The position numbers were made by a program, and so were the translations under genes. The notes beneath the pieces were generated by a model that was given only the letters and a program-made list of their open reading frames with translations, searched no databases and was not told the DNA's origin. 64,000 nt of DNA from Tamarix chinensis (lineage: Eukaryota > Streptophyta > Magnoliopsida > Caryophyllales > Tamaricaceae). Where the stretch lies: assembly GCA_030549775.1 (NCBI GenBank), contig CM060173.1:69267867-69331866 (forward strand), given 5' to 3'. This document shows, one piece after another, positions 24,464 through 36,816 of this stretch (position 1 is its first letter; the number at the start of each line of letters is the position of its first letter).

Positions 24464-26342
24464 CCACAGATATCAAGTATAATAACATGTTAAAAATTCT
24501 AATGTGCTAACATACGTTTATCCATGCGTTTAAGTGAGGTTTAACGATTACCTTAATTCCTACAAAATTGAATATTATCAGTATTTCGGTTAAAGATTCA
24601 AGCTTTAATTAGCAAAATGAATACCTAAAAATAATATCAATATTTAATATATTAGAAATAAGAAAATCAAAACATAAGACTTTATAAATTTTACTTAAGG
24701 ACATAATTAATTTAAATATTATCATACCTTAAAATTATTAAAAAAAATGGGCCAATAAATGCAGCATGAGCTGCATGCAAAAATAAAAAGAGGGAGGCTC
24801 GAAGATGGGGTGAAAGGAAGGGATAATGACTATTTTCAGGTCGGGGTCTTTAGGCTAGAAAAGAGGGCAAGTGGGGGAGGATTGGAGGCAAGGGAATGGT
24901 GCAGGAGTGAAGAGGGGGTGTAGGTGGTGGTCGAGGTATGTTGTTGGTAGCCAAGGGCGGCAGCGAGGCGGCAAAGATGGTTGTTGAGGTGGACCGAGCT
25001 AAAAAGGAAGGAAAATAGAGGGGGAAAATGGAGGGGTGAGGGGGATTGTTTTGGCCAAAAAAGGTACGGGGTGGTAGAGGAGGTTGTAGGGAGTTGACTG
25101 ATGGTTTGGGTGGTGTCAGAGGCGGTCAGACGGCGGCGAACAGTGGGGTTGTAGGGGGAGCGCTGAGAAGGGGAAAATGGGGAGAAAAATAAGTGGGGAG
25201 GAAGAAGGGTCTGTGGGATGGCTTGGGGTGGTCTTGTGGCAGTGTAGGGTGGTAGTAGAAGGGTGTAGAAGGTGGTGCAAGGGCTTGGTGTGGTGGTTGA
25301 AGCGACGGAGGGCGTGGTGTTGCAAAAATAGGGGTGGAAATAGGAGGAGAAGAAAATGAGAGAAGGAGGTCGGGGAAGGAGGAGAAGGCTCAAAAATATG
25401 GGGCATGAAGGGCTAGTGAGGTGGCAGGGGAAGAAGAGGAAGGATAGGGGTGCAGTTGGCCAGCCAGTGGCAGCATCTAGGGTGGCAGGGGAGGTGGTAG
25501 GGTGGCAAAGAGGGGAGACAAAGAGGGGGAAAATGGCGTGGGGGCTAGTTTGCAGGGCTGGTCAAATCCAAGAATGGAAAGAAAATGATGGGAGAAAGGG
25601 CTACAGTGGTGGCAGCAAGGGGTTACAGGTGTCTCGGTGGTCAGGCATGGCATTCGGGGTGGCAGTCCTCCGTGATAAAGACTGGTCGAGGGGCATCGAA
25701 TGGAGTGTGGAGGAAGAAGAAAGAAAGCGAAAGGGGGAGGTGTAGCAGGGCGACACATGGGAAAGAAAAAAAAAAGAAGAGTTAGACCGGCCTAGGGAGG
25801 AGGAGAAAGGAAAGAAAGAAAGGAAGGGGGAAGCTAGACTGTGATGCTGTACCGGGGAAGGGGAAGATGGGCCTGAGGCCCAATCACATGGGGGAGAAGG
25901 GAGGCACGTCGGGTCTGGCGGGCTTCCTGAAGGAAAAAAAAAAAGGAAAAGAAAAGAAACAAGAAAAAGGAGAAAAAGGAGAAGGAAAAGAAAAAGAAAA
26001 AGGAAAAAGGAAAAATAGGGGAAAATAATTTAATTTAATTTAGAAAATAATAAAATATAATATTTTTGGATAAGTTATTTAATTTAATTCAATATAATTT
26101 AATATATTGGTTCAAAAAGGATAATTTTAGAAAAATATTAGTTTGAAAATTTATTTAAATAAAAATAATATGATAAACTAATAAAATATTGATTTTTAAT
26201 TTATTAAATACTCCTATCCACATTTATATACTCAAAAATCCATAACATATGTAAACTAAATAATTTTAAAAACTAATTTATTTCAAATAAAAGTTATTTA
26301 TTAAATTATAGGTTTTCTAAAATTTCGGGGGATTACACTTCA

Positions 26343-29145
26343 ACTTCATCTAAACCATATTCGAATACATTCATGCCTGAATCTACACCCTCATATGATA
26401 AAAAGATTAACCAAGATGAAAAAGGTAAAAATAAGATGGTTGAAATGTCTAATAAACAATTTTTTAAATGTAAAGGATATGGACACTTTGCTAAAGAATG
26501 TCCTAACCAAAGAGCTTTAACTTTGAGTGAAATAGAGGATATGGAACCATGTAGTGAAGATGAGGACCTAGAAATTGAATCACCTAATAAAATCTTAACC
26601 ATGGGTGAAGAAGAAGGAGACCCATGTTTTGTGCTTCAAAGAGTGTTACAAATTCAACCTAATATGACACCTACTCAAAGAGAGAAAATTTTTAAAACTA
26701 AGTGTAAAATAGGTGTTATGGTTTGTAGACTCATTATTGATAGTGGTTCATGTACAAATGTTTCTAGTGAAGCAATGGTTAAAAATCTTGGTTTAGAGAC
26801 TACTAATCATCCTAAACCTTATTCTTTACATTGGTTAAACAAAGATAAAGGAGCTAAGGTAAATAAAAGAACCCTAATATCATTTTGTATTAGAGACTAC
26901 CATGATGAAGTTTTATGTGATGTATTGTCTATGGATGCTTGTGGTTTACTTTTAGGACAACCATGGCAATATGATAGAAAAGAAACTCATGATGGAGTAA
27001 CTAATGAATATGTGGTTAAAAAAGGAAAACAATTATATATATTAACAGCTTCTCTATGTGATAATATGCCTTTGAGTGATGATAAAAAGATATTATTTCT
27101 ACATGAAAAGGCTATGGAAAAATGCATAGAAGAAGAGGGAATTTTCTATGCCTTAGTTGCTAAATATTCTAAACTTGGGGAGCAATAACATAATAATCTT
27201 AATCTAGATAAGTTGCTTGATGAGTATCATAATATATTTCCTGATGACTTACCTCCTGGATTACCACCTATAAGAGGTATAGAACATGCTATTGATCTTA
27301 TTCCTAGAATGCTTCTTCCAAATAAACCTTCATATAGATGTAACCTATAAGAAGTTAAGGAATTACAAAAACAAATACAAGAACTTATGGATAAAGGATT
27401 TTTGAGAGAAAGTATGAGCCCTTGTAGTGTATCTGCCCTACTAGTTCCTAAAAAGGATGGTTCTTGGCATATGTGTATAGATTCAAGAGCACTGAATAAC
27501 ATTACTATCAAATATCGTTATCCTATGCCTAGGTTAGATGACATGCTAGATGAAATTTTTGGTGCACAAGTATTTTCCAAATTTGATTTAAGAAGTGGTT
27601 ACCATCAAATGAAGATTAGGGATGGAGACGCAGACTAAATATGGTCTCTATGAATGGATGGTTATGCCTTTTGGGCTATGTAATGCACCTAGCTCATTCA
27701 TGAGACTTATGAATGAAGTTCTCCGACCTTTCCTCGGCGACTTTATTGTTTTCTATTTGGATGATATCCTTGTGTATAGTAAAAAAGGGAATGATCACCT
27801 AGTGCATTTGAGAAAGTTATTTGATCAGCTAAGGGAAACTAAACTTTATGGAAAACTTGAGAAATGTGATTTTGCGCTTCCAAGTGTAGTTTTCCTAGGA
27901 TACATTGTTAGTGGAGAGGGAATTAAAATGGATACTAATAATATTATAGCTATAAAAGAGTGGCCTATCCCTAAAAATGTCCATGATGTGAGAAGTTTCT
28001 ATGGGTTAGCTAGTTTTTAAAGAAGATTCATTAAGGATTTCTCTACTATACCTTCACCTATTACACAACTCATAAAAAAAGGTAAATTTAATTGGGGATA
28101 AAAAGCTACTCAAGAATTTGAAACCCTCAAAACTAAACTTTGCAATGCTCCTGCCCTATCTTTACCCAACTTTTCTTTTTAAAGTGACTTATGATGCTAG
28201 TGGAGTTAGAATAGGCGTTGTCCTTTCACAAGAAAAGAAACCTATAGTATTCTTTTCTAAAAATTTGAATGGATCCAAACTTAACTATTCAACTTATGAT
28301 AAGGAATTCTTTGCCATTTTACGGAGCTTAGAGATATGGAGTCATTATCTGAGGCCAAAACCCTTGGTGTTACACTCGGATCATGAGAGTTTGAAATACT
28401 TACATGGTCAAAAGAAAGTTAGTCCGAGACATGTAAAGTGGGGGGCTTCTTACAATCCTCTATGTTCTCTGTCAAACATTTAGATGGAAAGGAAAATGTA
28501 GTAGCCAATGCTCTTTCTTGTAGATCTACATTACTTGTCATGATGGATGCTAAAATCTTAGGTTTCAAAATGTTAAAAGAATTGTATCCTAAAGATGAAG
28601 ATTTTATGGATATATTCATTGTATGTAAAGAAAGTGGATACTATGGTAATTATGTCATACAAAATGGATTTTTATTTAGACTAAATAAAATTTGTATTCC
28701 TAGATATAGTATTCAAGACTTATTGATTAAAGAAGTACATGAAGGTAGTATTGCGGGATATTTTAGAATACATAAAACTATGAAATTATTACAAAAAAAA
28801 AAGTTTACTAGCCACGTGTGATTAAAAATGTAAAAGCTATGATAAGTAGATGTTCTACATGTCAAAAATGTAAGAGTTACTTTTATAAAGGCTTATATAC
28901 ACCTTTACTAGTTCCTGATAAACCATTGGGAAGGAGTTAGCATGGACTTTATCCTAGGGTTACCAAGAACACAACGTGGTAAAGATTCTATTCTTGTGGT
29001 AGTAGATAGATTTCTAAAATGGCTCATTTTATTCCATACAATAAAACTAATGATACCACACATGTTGCTGATTTGTATTTCTGAGAAATTGTTAAACTTC
29101 ATGGTGTGTCTAAAAGTATTGCCTCAAATTGGGATGTCAAGTTTA
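26343..29145 (+). pseudogene. gag-pol: gag end, protease, RT, RNase H and integrase N-part, broken
   Basis: Continues gag after LTR7. In order: a CCHC-type zinc knuckle near 26460-26505 (CKGYGHFAKEC) whose first cysteine is Phe; protease with DSGS (about 26738) and LLGQPW; reverse transcriptase (about 27330-28020) with [35 protein letters not shown] and the catalytic YLDD near 27757; RNase H (about 28160-28480) with TYDAS and LHSDHESLKYL; integrase zinc finger and core to WDVKF. Stops lie at 27186 and 27348. A deletion between the GD and TKYGLYEW segments (about 27635) shifts frame, and further frame changes fall near 28018, 28100 and 28440. Solo LTR3 cuts it just after the second catalytic Asp. 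Confidence 0.9.
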
Positions 29146-29778
29146 TGAAATCCCCGCAATTTTCTATTTTTAAAGATTATATTTAAATAAGGTTTTATTG
29201 GAAAATTTAATTTAATAAATTATTTTTACTAAAATAAAAGGAAATTTATTAGGGAAAATTAATAAGAAATTTTATAAATATGTTAATTAGAGGAAATTTG
29301 GGTATATTATCTAATTAAAGATTTTAATTTGGAAATTTATTTAAATAAATTATTTTATTTAAATTAAGAAAGAGAAAATAGTTTCAAATTAATGTTAATT
29401 TTATTAATAATTTAATTGATTAAAATTAGAGTGATTTACTAATTTAAAATGGAAATTATGGAAAATCTTTTAAAAATCCTAATTTAGCCTAAAAAGGGAT
29501 TTAAATATTATTATTTTTAAATATCCCAAATATTTTAATTAATCTATTTAACCCAACCATCATGTTTCTCTTTCTTCATTTTTCCTTTTCTTTCTTCCTT
29601 TTTTTCTTCCTTTTTCTTTCTTTTTCTTTCTTTTTCTTCTCCATGTTTTCCCCCGTTTCCCTAGCAAAGTTCGGGCAAAATTTGAAATTTGTAATGCCCG
29701 ATCAACGACATAACCGTCCCATTTCTCACCGGATTTGACCTCTTAGTAACCTCCAGCACTCGATTCTTCCCTCCACCA

Positions 29779-29790
29779 CTATAAATATCC
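29779..29790 (+). promoter_or_regulatory. TATA box of LTR3
   Basis: CTATAAATATCC, 633 bp into the LTR and after the polypyrimidine tract, as in the other copies. Confidence 0.55.
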
Positions 29791-30299
29791 CTCGTTTGGC
29801 CTGAAATCGAGCTTTCTTTTCCCTGGAACCCTAAGTATAATTCTGTGCGCCACTGCCACTTTAGATGCACCGTCCTCCACCGTTAGCCAACCTCGCCACC
29901 TCTTCTTCCTCCTAAACTCTTCACTGCAATGCCCTCTAATTAATTAAACTATTCACATCCTTCGATTCTTCTCGCACGGGTCTCCATAACCATGCAAAGT
30001 TTGCTGCTCATCTCGCCAGAATTTTTACCCCAAAACCTTAAACCACCGCCCACCACCACATCTGCAGCTTTTACCACCCTCTGAACCACTCAAAATCTCC
30101 TGCTAATTCTCCTCCACTAACCCATAAGTTTATTTTCTTTTTCTCCTTCCCCCTTCCCTCTTTTTCTTCATTTTCACCCCTCTTAGATCACTTTTTCGGC
30201 CACCTCCAGGCACCACCGCTGGTGCCACCCATCCCCGCCAACTCAAGGTGAAACCTTAGACCTTTGCAATACTTCCTTTTGATTTATTGAGAATTATTA

Positions 30300-30880
30300 T
30301 ACTTTTATCCTAATTTTTAATATTAATTCAATTTTTATTATTATTATTATTATCAACTGTAATCTAATTGCTAAATCTTGTTAACAGGTTTGGGAGAATT
30401 CTTGAGTTAGATAAATTATTATTCTTGAATTTTTTTTATTTAATAGAATTATTACATGTTTACTATTATTATTAATAATATTATTAATATTAGTATTATT
30501 AGTATAATTATTTATTTAATGTTGCAATTATTTTAGGAAGGGTAGAAACCTAAAATTTTAATTAGGTATCGCACCCTTTCTTTTTATTACTATTATTAGA
30601 ATTTTTTAACATTATTGCTAATTATATTATCATTATTATCTTTATTAAATTTTATATTATAAGTATATATAGTATTAATCTTATTATTACCATTTTCAAA
30701 TAGTATTATTATTAAATGGGGTGGTTTCGAAAGCCACCTTGTAATTTTAAGAATTATGGTATTATTAATATTAATATTCTACTAATAAGAGTATGATTAA
30801 TAATATTTTATTATTATTATTATTATTACTACTACTACTACTATCACTAATACTATTTTGGTGAAGGTAGAAACCCTTAT
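30300..30880 (+). repeat. ATT-rich tract with NGAA hairpins (LTR3)
   Basis: (ATT)n sequence with GGT-AGAA-ACC at 30541-30550 and again at 30866-30875. GGTGG and CCACC flank ttTCGAaag near 30720-30738. Confidence 0.6.
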
Positions 30881-31345
30881 ACCACCACTCATTTCAAATG
30901 AAAATAGTAATTTATTTATATTTTTAAGTAATAATTTGTATAGTTAATTATAGTGTAATGTTGTGTTAATTAAAAACTAGGTCTTAGAATAAGTTAGAGA
31001 ATAATAAAATTTTAGGATGGAGCCTAATTCTAGTATATTTTTATATAATAGTGAACCCAGTCAAATCCCTCAAGTGGAATAAGAGTGTGCACCAAGACCG
31101 GTGTCATTTTAGGTAAGGGTGTTACTAAGGTCATTTGTGTGTTTATATGCATTATGTGCTTCATATGCCATGTGTTCTATGTTTATCAATATTAATTATT
31201 TCATATGTGTTATAAAGTGGAATTGAAGTATGTTGGTATGAATAAATTGTGGCATGAGAATTATGTGTATATTTACATTATTACTATTGTATGATGTGGC
31301 CTTAAGACATGTATGTTAAGGTTGTAAAATAATGATGGGGAGTGT

Positions 31346-31750
31346 AACCATGTGGTGTTAGGGTTTTTGCATGAAATGGCATGTTGTTAGGATTTGCATG
31401 AAATGGCATGATGTTAGGGTTTGTATGGAAGCATGTCTATGTGGAGCTAGGGTTTGCATGGAAGTGTGGTATATGTGGAGCTAGGGTTTGCATGGGAGTG
31501 TGGTATACATGGAGTTAGGGTTTGCATGTGGATTAGGGTTGGCATGGAAGCATGTTTACGTGGAGTGAGGGTTTTCATGGAGTTAGGGTTTGCATGGAAG
31601 TATGGTTTACATGGAGTTAGGATTTGCATGGGAACTAGGGTTTACATGGGGTTAGGGTTTGCATGGGAGCTAGGGTTTGCATGGAAGTGTGGTTTACGTG
31701 GAGCTAGGGATTTACATGGGAGCTATGTTTGCATGGAGTTAGTCATGCAT
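31346..31750 (+). repeat. Telomere-like minisatellite (LTR3)
   Basis: About a dozen copies of a unit of 28-36 bp with the constant part TTAGGGTTTGCATGG and variable ggagctag/gtgtggtatac parts. It resembles the plant telomere word TTTAGGG but is a local LTR array. Relatives of it occur in LTR1, LTR2, LTR4 and LTR5. Confidence 0.85.
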
Positions 31751-31844
31751 GTCTGGGTAAATGTTTGTGAATGGCAAATGTTTATGAATAAAATATTTAA
31801 GACACTAATCTCTTAAAGTGAAAGATTATTGAGTAGGGTCCAGA

Positions 31845-32182
31845 CCGATCCACCGGTCAGGAATAATGGTTAGGGTTTTACCCTATGTGCAACTGATCCA
31901 TCGGTTATAATAGTGGTTAGGACATGAGGTCCTATATGTTATCGGCCCACCGGTAATAATAGTGGGGTGACTCGAGCTCAATAAACACAAACCAAAATTT
32001 TTAAAGCTCTTAAAAGATACTAATTACTTACAGTGGAACACCATGCAAGCAGGAACCAGACCGATCCACCGATCAGGAATAATGGTTAGGGTTTTACCCT
32101 TATGTGACCGATCCACCGGTAATAATAGTAGTCAGGACATGAGGTCCTATGTGTGATCGGCCCACCGGTTATAATAGTGGGG
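31845..32182 (+). repeat. 3+3 CCGG/AATAGTGG array of LTR3
   Basis: Two triplets. The first member of each has a distinctive TCAGGAATAATGG form and the third a CGGCCCACCGGT form, the same order in both triplets. Confidence 0.85.
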
Positions 32183-32426
32183 TGTTCCTGCTTTCGCATG
32201 GATTTGATAAAAGGTATGGTGTGTATCGAATTCCGATAAAAGAAAGATTAAATAATTAATCTGGACCTTTTTGGGCCTTATGTGTGGACTTATTGATTAT
32301 AAGTTATGGATTTCACTTTATGCTTTTATGTATCATATGTGTGGGTTTGTAATTGTATGTTGATCATCATATTCCTGCATGATTTAATGTGTTACATGCC
32401 GGCCTTAGTACTCGGTTACCTTACTC

Positions 32427-32481
32427 AGTACATAGCGTACTAATCACCCATTTCATGGGTGCTTCTCATTCCCACGAGCAG
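32427..32481 (+). other. Triple-hairpin module of LTR3
   Basis: AGTAC-atagc-GTACT (32427-32441), CACCC-ATTTCAT-GGGTG (32445-32461) and CTTCTC-ATTCCCAC-GAGCAG (32462-32481, one mismatch). Confidence 0.7.
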
Positions 32482-32800
32482 AAGGCCCGTCTGATCTGTT
32501 GCAAGTAGGAGACACCTACTTTGATGCAATCGATGTCTACGGGACATCAGGAGGGGTGGAGTGATAGCTGGGATGGATCAATTTCTAGAGTAACATGGCC
32601 GTTGTCCTTTTTAATTTATGACTCATGTTATTTTTATTATGTTGAGTTGCAGAAACAATTTTATTAATGTTGTTTAGTTATTATGTGGAAAAACAATAGC
32701 TGGATTTCGAATTATGTAAGACTTGCGCATACTCTGATTCTTTTTTTTTTTATAAATTTGGATTTTTATGGTATTATTAATAGTGTTCTCTTAGCCTTAG

Positions 32801-32846
32801 CACTTGGTACCAGGACGGTAGCAGTGAACTGGTCTAATACTAAGTG
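32801..32846 (+). other. Terminal LTR hairpin of LTR3
   Basis: CACTTGGTACCAG pairs with CTAATACTAAGTG, including G-U pairs, around an inner ACGGT/ACTGGT segment. Confidence 0.6.
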
Positions 32847-32947
32847 TGGTGGTAATATCCCCAGAATTTATGGGTTTTAAATTAAGTATTTTAATTATTT
32901 TCATTTTTCAAAAAAAAATATAGTGCATTTTGGGGTGTTATAGTTTA

Positions 32948-33814
32948 TAAGTTATTTTTAGAAAAATTTGTGGCATATGCTTGGTACCAAATTATTATTT
33001 AGCACTTCACATCATCCACAAACTGACGGTCAAATAGAGGTAACTAATCAAACTCTTGGTACCTTATTAAGAGGTTTGGTTAATAAACGTACTAAGGATT
33101 GGGATGTTAAGTTAGCTCATGCAGAGTTTACTAACAATCAAAGTCCATCAAGTACTACCCAAGCTAGTCAGTATGAAGTGGATTATGGAGTGAATCCACA
33201 CATTCCAATCAATATAGTTCCTTTACAGAAAGGAGAATTACAAAATTATGAAGTCGAGGATAGAGTCAAATTCTTTCAACAGCTTCATCAGAAAATAAAG
33301 ACCAATATTGAGAAAGTTAATGCCAAGTATAAATCTCAAGAAAATAAGTATAGAACCCCACATGTATTTTCTCCTGGTGATTTAGTTTGGTTATATTTAC
33401 GTAAAGAACAATTTTCTAATTTACATAAAAATTAACTAATGCCAAGAGCTAACAGACCTTTTTAAAATACTAAGAAAATTCAAAGATAATGCTTATGAAC
33501 TTAAACTTCCAGATCATTATGGTAGAATTTCAAGAACATTTAATATTGGTGATTTGTCTCCTTATTATACTGATGATAATTTAAAGACATATTCTTCTCA
33601 ACTTGAGGAGAATGATGCAGGTGCATCTAGTGTATCTAGTGCTTCTAATGATTCTCAAGGTAATGAAGAATTAACATTTCTAATAATGGAGCCGGTCATC
33701 TTAAATGTTCTTGATAATGTTTCTATACTTGATATTGAAAATACTTCAAGATGTTCTTGCAAGTATGTTACATATTTGAAAGGTGAAAAAGTCAACATAC
33801 AAGAAGAGACTTAA
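32948..33814 (+). pseudogene. pol: Integrase C-part and pol tail, broken
   Basis: Resumes the integrase core after LTR3. ISYFWKNLWHMLGTKLLFS is followed by SHHPQTDGQIEVTN with the third catalytic residue Glu (near 33030), then the integrase C-terminal region (VHLRK-like LYLRKEQF near 33400). A frame break near 33435 precedes FNIGDLSPYYTDDN (about 33540-33580). The last 67 or so codons (from 33613, through LIMEPVILNVLDN and CSCKYVTYLKGE, stop 33812-33814) lie inside the 3' LTR, as in CRM elements. Confidence 0.88.
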
Positions 33815-34427
33815 AGTGTATAATGCATTCAAAGCACGTAAAGATATGGCATACATGGGATGACACTACAACAAGATGTAGTTGGTGATATCATTAAACT
33901 TGTCGTAAACCCTAAAGTATATTTCATGTAAGTTAGGGTTTTGTTGTAATTTCATGTATGTACCATAGTTGATTGTAAAGCTTTGTAATGTTAGTCATTA
34001 ATATCATTTAAATGATGATATTATGATTAAGATTATGTATTATATAGGCTTAATTCAAGTGAGTAACTTGAATTAAGGAGGATAACCGGCTAGTTTATAC
34101 CCTTTTAGCCGACTAATTCCTATATATATATCCTAAGCCTTGTACATGCATAAGGAGGCTGAATCATTTGAATAAAATCTCAATTTTAACACTTACATTT
34201 CTCTCTCTTTTGGAGACATAATCTAGAAAGGAAGTGCCTAACATTTCTCCTCTTTAGATCCCTTGAATGTGCATCGACATTCAAAGCTACACTATCATTG
34301 AAGAACTTGTAGAATTTGTAGCTTAAACCCTTAATTCAAGCATCATTCCTTCATCAACCTCAACCTATTGGTGGCCGAATCAAAGGACTGATCCAATCCT
34401 ATGTTTCCCTCCCTTTGATCCACACCA
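33613..34427 (+). repeat. 3' LTR of the CRM-like element
   Basis: 815 bp, TGATGCAGGTGC to CACACCA, paired with 18639-19470. A purine-rich gaggagaa just upstream may be the polypurine tract. The start of the LTR encodes the pol C-terminus. A TATA-like run (ctatatatatatcc) lies near 34121. Confidence 0.9.
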
Positions 34428-34432
34428 AATGC

Positions 34433-34559
34433 TATTTTCAGTCCAACCAAAGATAGTAACCTATGTGTGATAAGTATATTATGTAACCCACATTTTTATC
34501 CTTAAATGATCTACCAATCATATGTTCTTATGAATGTATACTGTGTTATACCTACCATG

Positions 34560-34590
<31 letters not shown>

Positions 34591-36132
34591 AACACATTTC
34601 CCTTAAGTTCTTTGTTGTCGTATGATTATCTTATTCAAGCATGTTTCCATAAATTATCACGTGATCTATTTTTCAGTATAATCATGATCCACCTAGTGTA
34701 AGAATCTATGGTTAAAAATACATGTGTATATATTTACTTACACATTTCCCTATGAGCTAAACTCTAAACATTACTATGTGGATAATCTCAGTGATCCACA
34801 TTTCCTTAAGAATAATATATGTATGATATAACCTATATATACTTGTATGCTAATATGATTATGATTAAACATGTTTTGGTGGATCCAAATATTTCTTGTA
34901 TGACATGGTGTGATAGCATGTGAATGACACAATAGGAGTATTTCTTGTAAATTTTGTTATGTCATAGCATGAGTATGTTGTGATAGTCTTGCCTGTAACT
35001 TGATCTATATTAGCGGGATATTGGTTTGGTCAATATGTGTGCATAGTGATGGGGTTGTTGTTGCAATCCCTTGCTCAATCTAATGAGTAGGAGGTCTAGT
35101 GCAGATTTTCAAAGACAGCCAGTGAGTGGTTCATCCTCTTATTTAGCATAGTTGGGTTGTTGAACGTAGGCATTCCTAGAAACTTCCCTTTGTGGTTATT
35201 AAATGACTAAGGCATCATTCCTTATAATGGATTTACTCTAGTTAACGTTTTCATTTGGTATATCATTTTAAGGATTTTAAGGCTTACATAGCCTTAGATT
35301 GTCCACCTTGATGTTCATACCTTTAAACATTTTTTTCTCACTCTAGTTTTCCTTTGTGATTGGTTAGTTGTATACTTACCCTTGTGTATAATACGAGGTA
35401 GGCGGTGAGTTATTTATCTTGTGTTAGCTACAATGGCAACATTATATTTTTCATAAGATTGTGGTGGCATTTATGGTTCCAAGCTTGATAGATGTTGGAT
35501 TCGTTATACAACCCCTTGACATAGATGCTCATTTTTAGTGAAGGGGGATACTCTTATGATTATTATTTATACCCTTGGCTATTATCCATCTATGATAGGA
35601 TGGAGTTCCTTCATGCTTTTAGCTTTTATGCCTTGTTATTATTATTCTGCCCCATGGGTGTTGTCCATTTGTGGTAGGACTAAATGTTTAGGCTTGTGCA
35701 TTGAAGTTCATGTCCACATACCTATGGCCTATATGATTTTTCTTAATTCTGCATTTTTTCCCATATGTCATTAATAGACTTTCTACTATCTTATGTCCTT
35801 ATCTTATGCGTCCATTATGGTGAGACATATGTCATTATATGATCAAAATGAATAATATAGATGCATATAGGTTTTTCCTGATTCATCTCCATACTTATTG
35901 GATTCTTTGTGATTCCCCATTTTTACCTAGTCTACCCCTCATAGTATGATATATTTCACATTACTTTTGACCTTAGTTTGCTAGCTTTGGCTGCCGTGAG
36001 TGAAAAAAAAGTTTTTTCATTCATTTTGAAAAGAAATTTATTTTAGAACTAGATTTTTATATCAAAAATAAATTTATTTAAAAAAAATAAAAACATGTTT
36101 TCTGCATTTATCATAATTTCTTTGTCATGTAT
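34433..36132. other. Intergenic DNA, nothing recognised
   Basis: AT-rich, no credible gene. It holds a (AT)n(AC)n microsatellite at about 34559-34594. A 78-codon frame at 35538-35774 has no recognisable motif and lies in sequence with internal near-repeats, so it is not called. Confidence 0.5.
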
Positions 36133-36236
36133 ACACTTGTAACACCCCAAAATTCGCTAATTTTTTTTAAAAAAAAAACGGAAGCAATTGAAATAGAAAT
36201 ACTTAAAACTTGTGAATTCTGGGAATGTTACCGCCA

Positions 36237-36282
36237 CACTTAGTACCAGACCGGTTCTCTCCAACCATTCCAGTACCAAGTG
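36237..36282 (-). other. Terminal LTR hairpin of LTR4
   Basis: CACTTAGTACCAGACCGGTT and AACCATTCCAGTACCAAGTG form a stem of about 20 positions, with several transitions compatible with G-U pairing, and a loop of 6 bases. Confidence 0.7.
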
Positions 36283-36561
36283 CTAAGGCTAAAGAAAATA
36301 GTAATCCATAAATTACAAATCAAGATAACTAAACTCCGAAAGCATTAAACGGTTGTAAAAAAAATCAGAGCACGCATAAAGAATTATTATTCAAATTAAA
36401 AAGAGAATTAAACTTACAATCGATAAAAGATTAACAAAAAGAATTAAGATCATATAAAGACTAAAATATGGCCACAACTCTCTCGAACTTTGAGCCAACC
36501 ATAAGCTCAACACACAGCCCTGACTGATGTCTCGCCCACCTGCACAAGTCAGAAGGGCGTA

Positions 36562-36615
36562 CTACTCGTGGGAATGAGCAGCACCCATGAAAAGGGTGAT
36601 CAGTAAGCTACGTAC
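36562..36615 (-). other. Triple-hairpin module of LTR4
   Basis: CTACTC-GTGGGAAT-GAGCAG (one non-pair), CACCC-ATGAAAA-GGGTG and AGTA-agctacg-TACT on the plus strand. Confidence 0.68.
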
Positions 36616-36816
36616 TGAGTAAGGTAACCGAGCACTAAGGCCAACACATAAGCACATAAATAATGCAGAAGAATAAAAGGGCATGATCATAAATGCATAT
36701 GATCAACTAGGCAAAAGTACAAAGGCCTGTATAGTCCATTTCAATTACTTAATTAATTCTTTACTGAATTAATTGCACACCATGCTCTTTATCAAACCCA
36801 TGCGAGTACAGAAGCC

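Larger units (their letters stand above)
21184..26337 (-). mobile_element. LTR7, solo long LTR nested in gag
   Basis: 5154 bp, on the plus strand starting tgtaacaccccc and ending gggggattaca, flanked by a perfect 5-bp duplication cttca (21179-21183 and 26338-26342). No internal domain. It carries the terminal hairpin, triple hairpin, CCGG array (3+2 copies), a large minisatellite not seen in the other copies, and a purine-rich stretch (about 25920-26010) that is polypyrimidine on its own sense strand. I found no clear TATA box. Open frames at 24836-25785 overlap on both strands in GC-rich leader DNA and are not credible genes. Confidence 0.92.
29146..32942 (+). mobile_element. LTR3, solo long LTR nested in integrase
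   Basis: 3797 bp, starting tgaaatccccgcaatttt and ending ggggtgttata (CA changed to TA), flanked by a perfect 5-bp duplication gttta (29141-29145 and 32943-32947). It is the shortest complete copy, mainly because its leader and trinucleotide arrays are shorter. All modules are present: polypyrimidine tract (29567-29642), TATA box, NGAA hairpins, splice-flanked block, telomere-like minisatellite, 3+3 array, triple and terminal hairpins. Confidence 0.93.
18634..34432 (+). mobile_element. CRM-like Ty3/gypsy retrotransposon, full length but dead
   Basis: The element proper is 18639-34427, flanked by the 5-bp duplication aatgc (18634-18638 and 34428-34432). It has two LTRs of about 0.8 kb starting TGATGCAGGTGC and ending CACACCA, a primer binding site, and gag-protease-RT-RNaseH-integrase in Ty3/gypsy order. 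Removing the two nested solo LTRs with one copy of each TSD leaves about 6.8 kb, a normal size. The end of pol is encoded inside the 3' LTR, as known for CRM chromoviruses. No chromodomain was seen. Stops and frameshifts throughout gag-pol, and the two insertions, make it non-functional. The CRM placement is inferred. Confidence 0.9.

Noticed and set aside
26373..27188. Intact 271-codon gag-protease gene
   Set aside because: The long frame is only part of a polyprotein whose first half is broken and cut off by LTR7, its zinc knuckle lacks the first Cys, and downstream frames are broken.
5482..32942. Hammerhead ribozyme in the LTR leader (retrozyme-like)
   Set aside because: I looked for CTGATGA followed by GAAA with flanking stems near the hairpin modules and did not find it.
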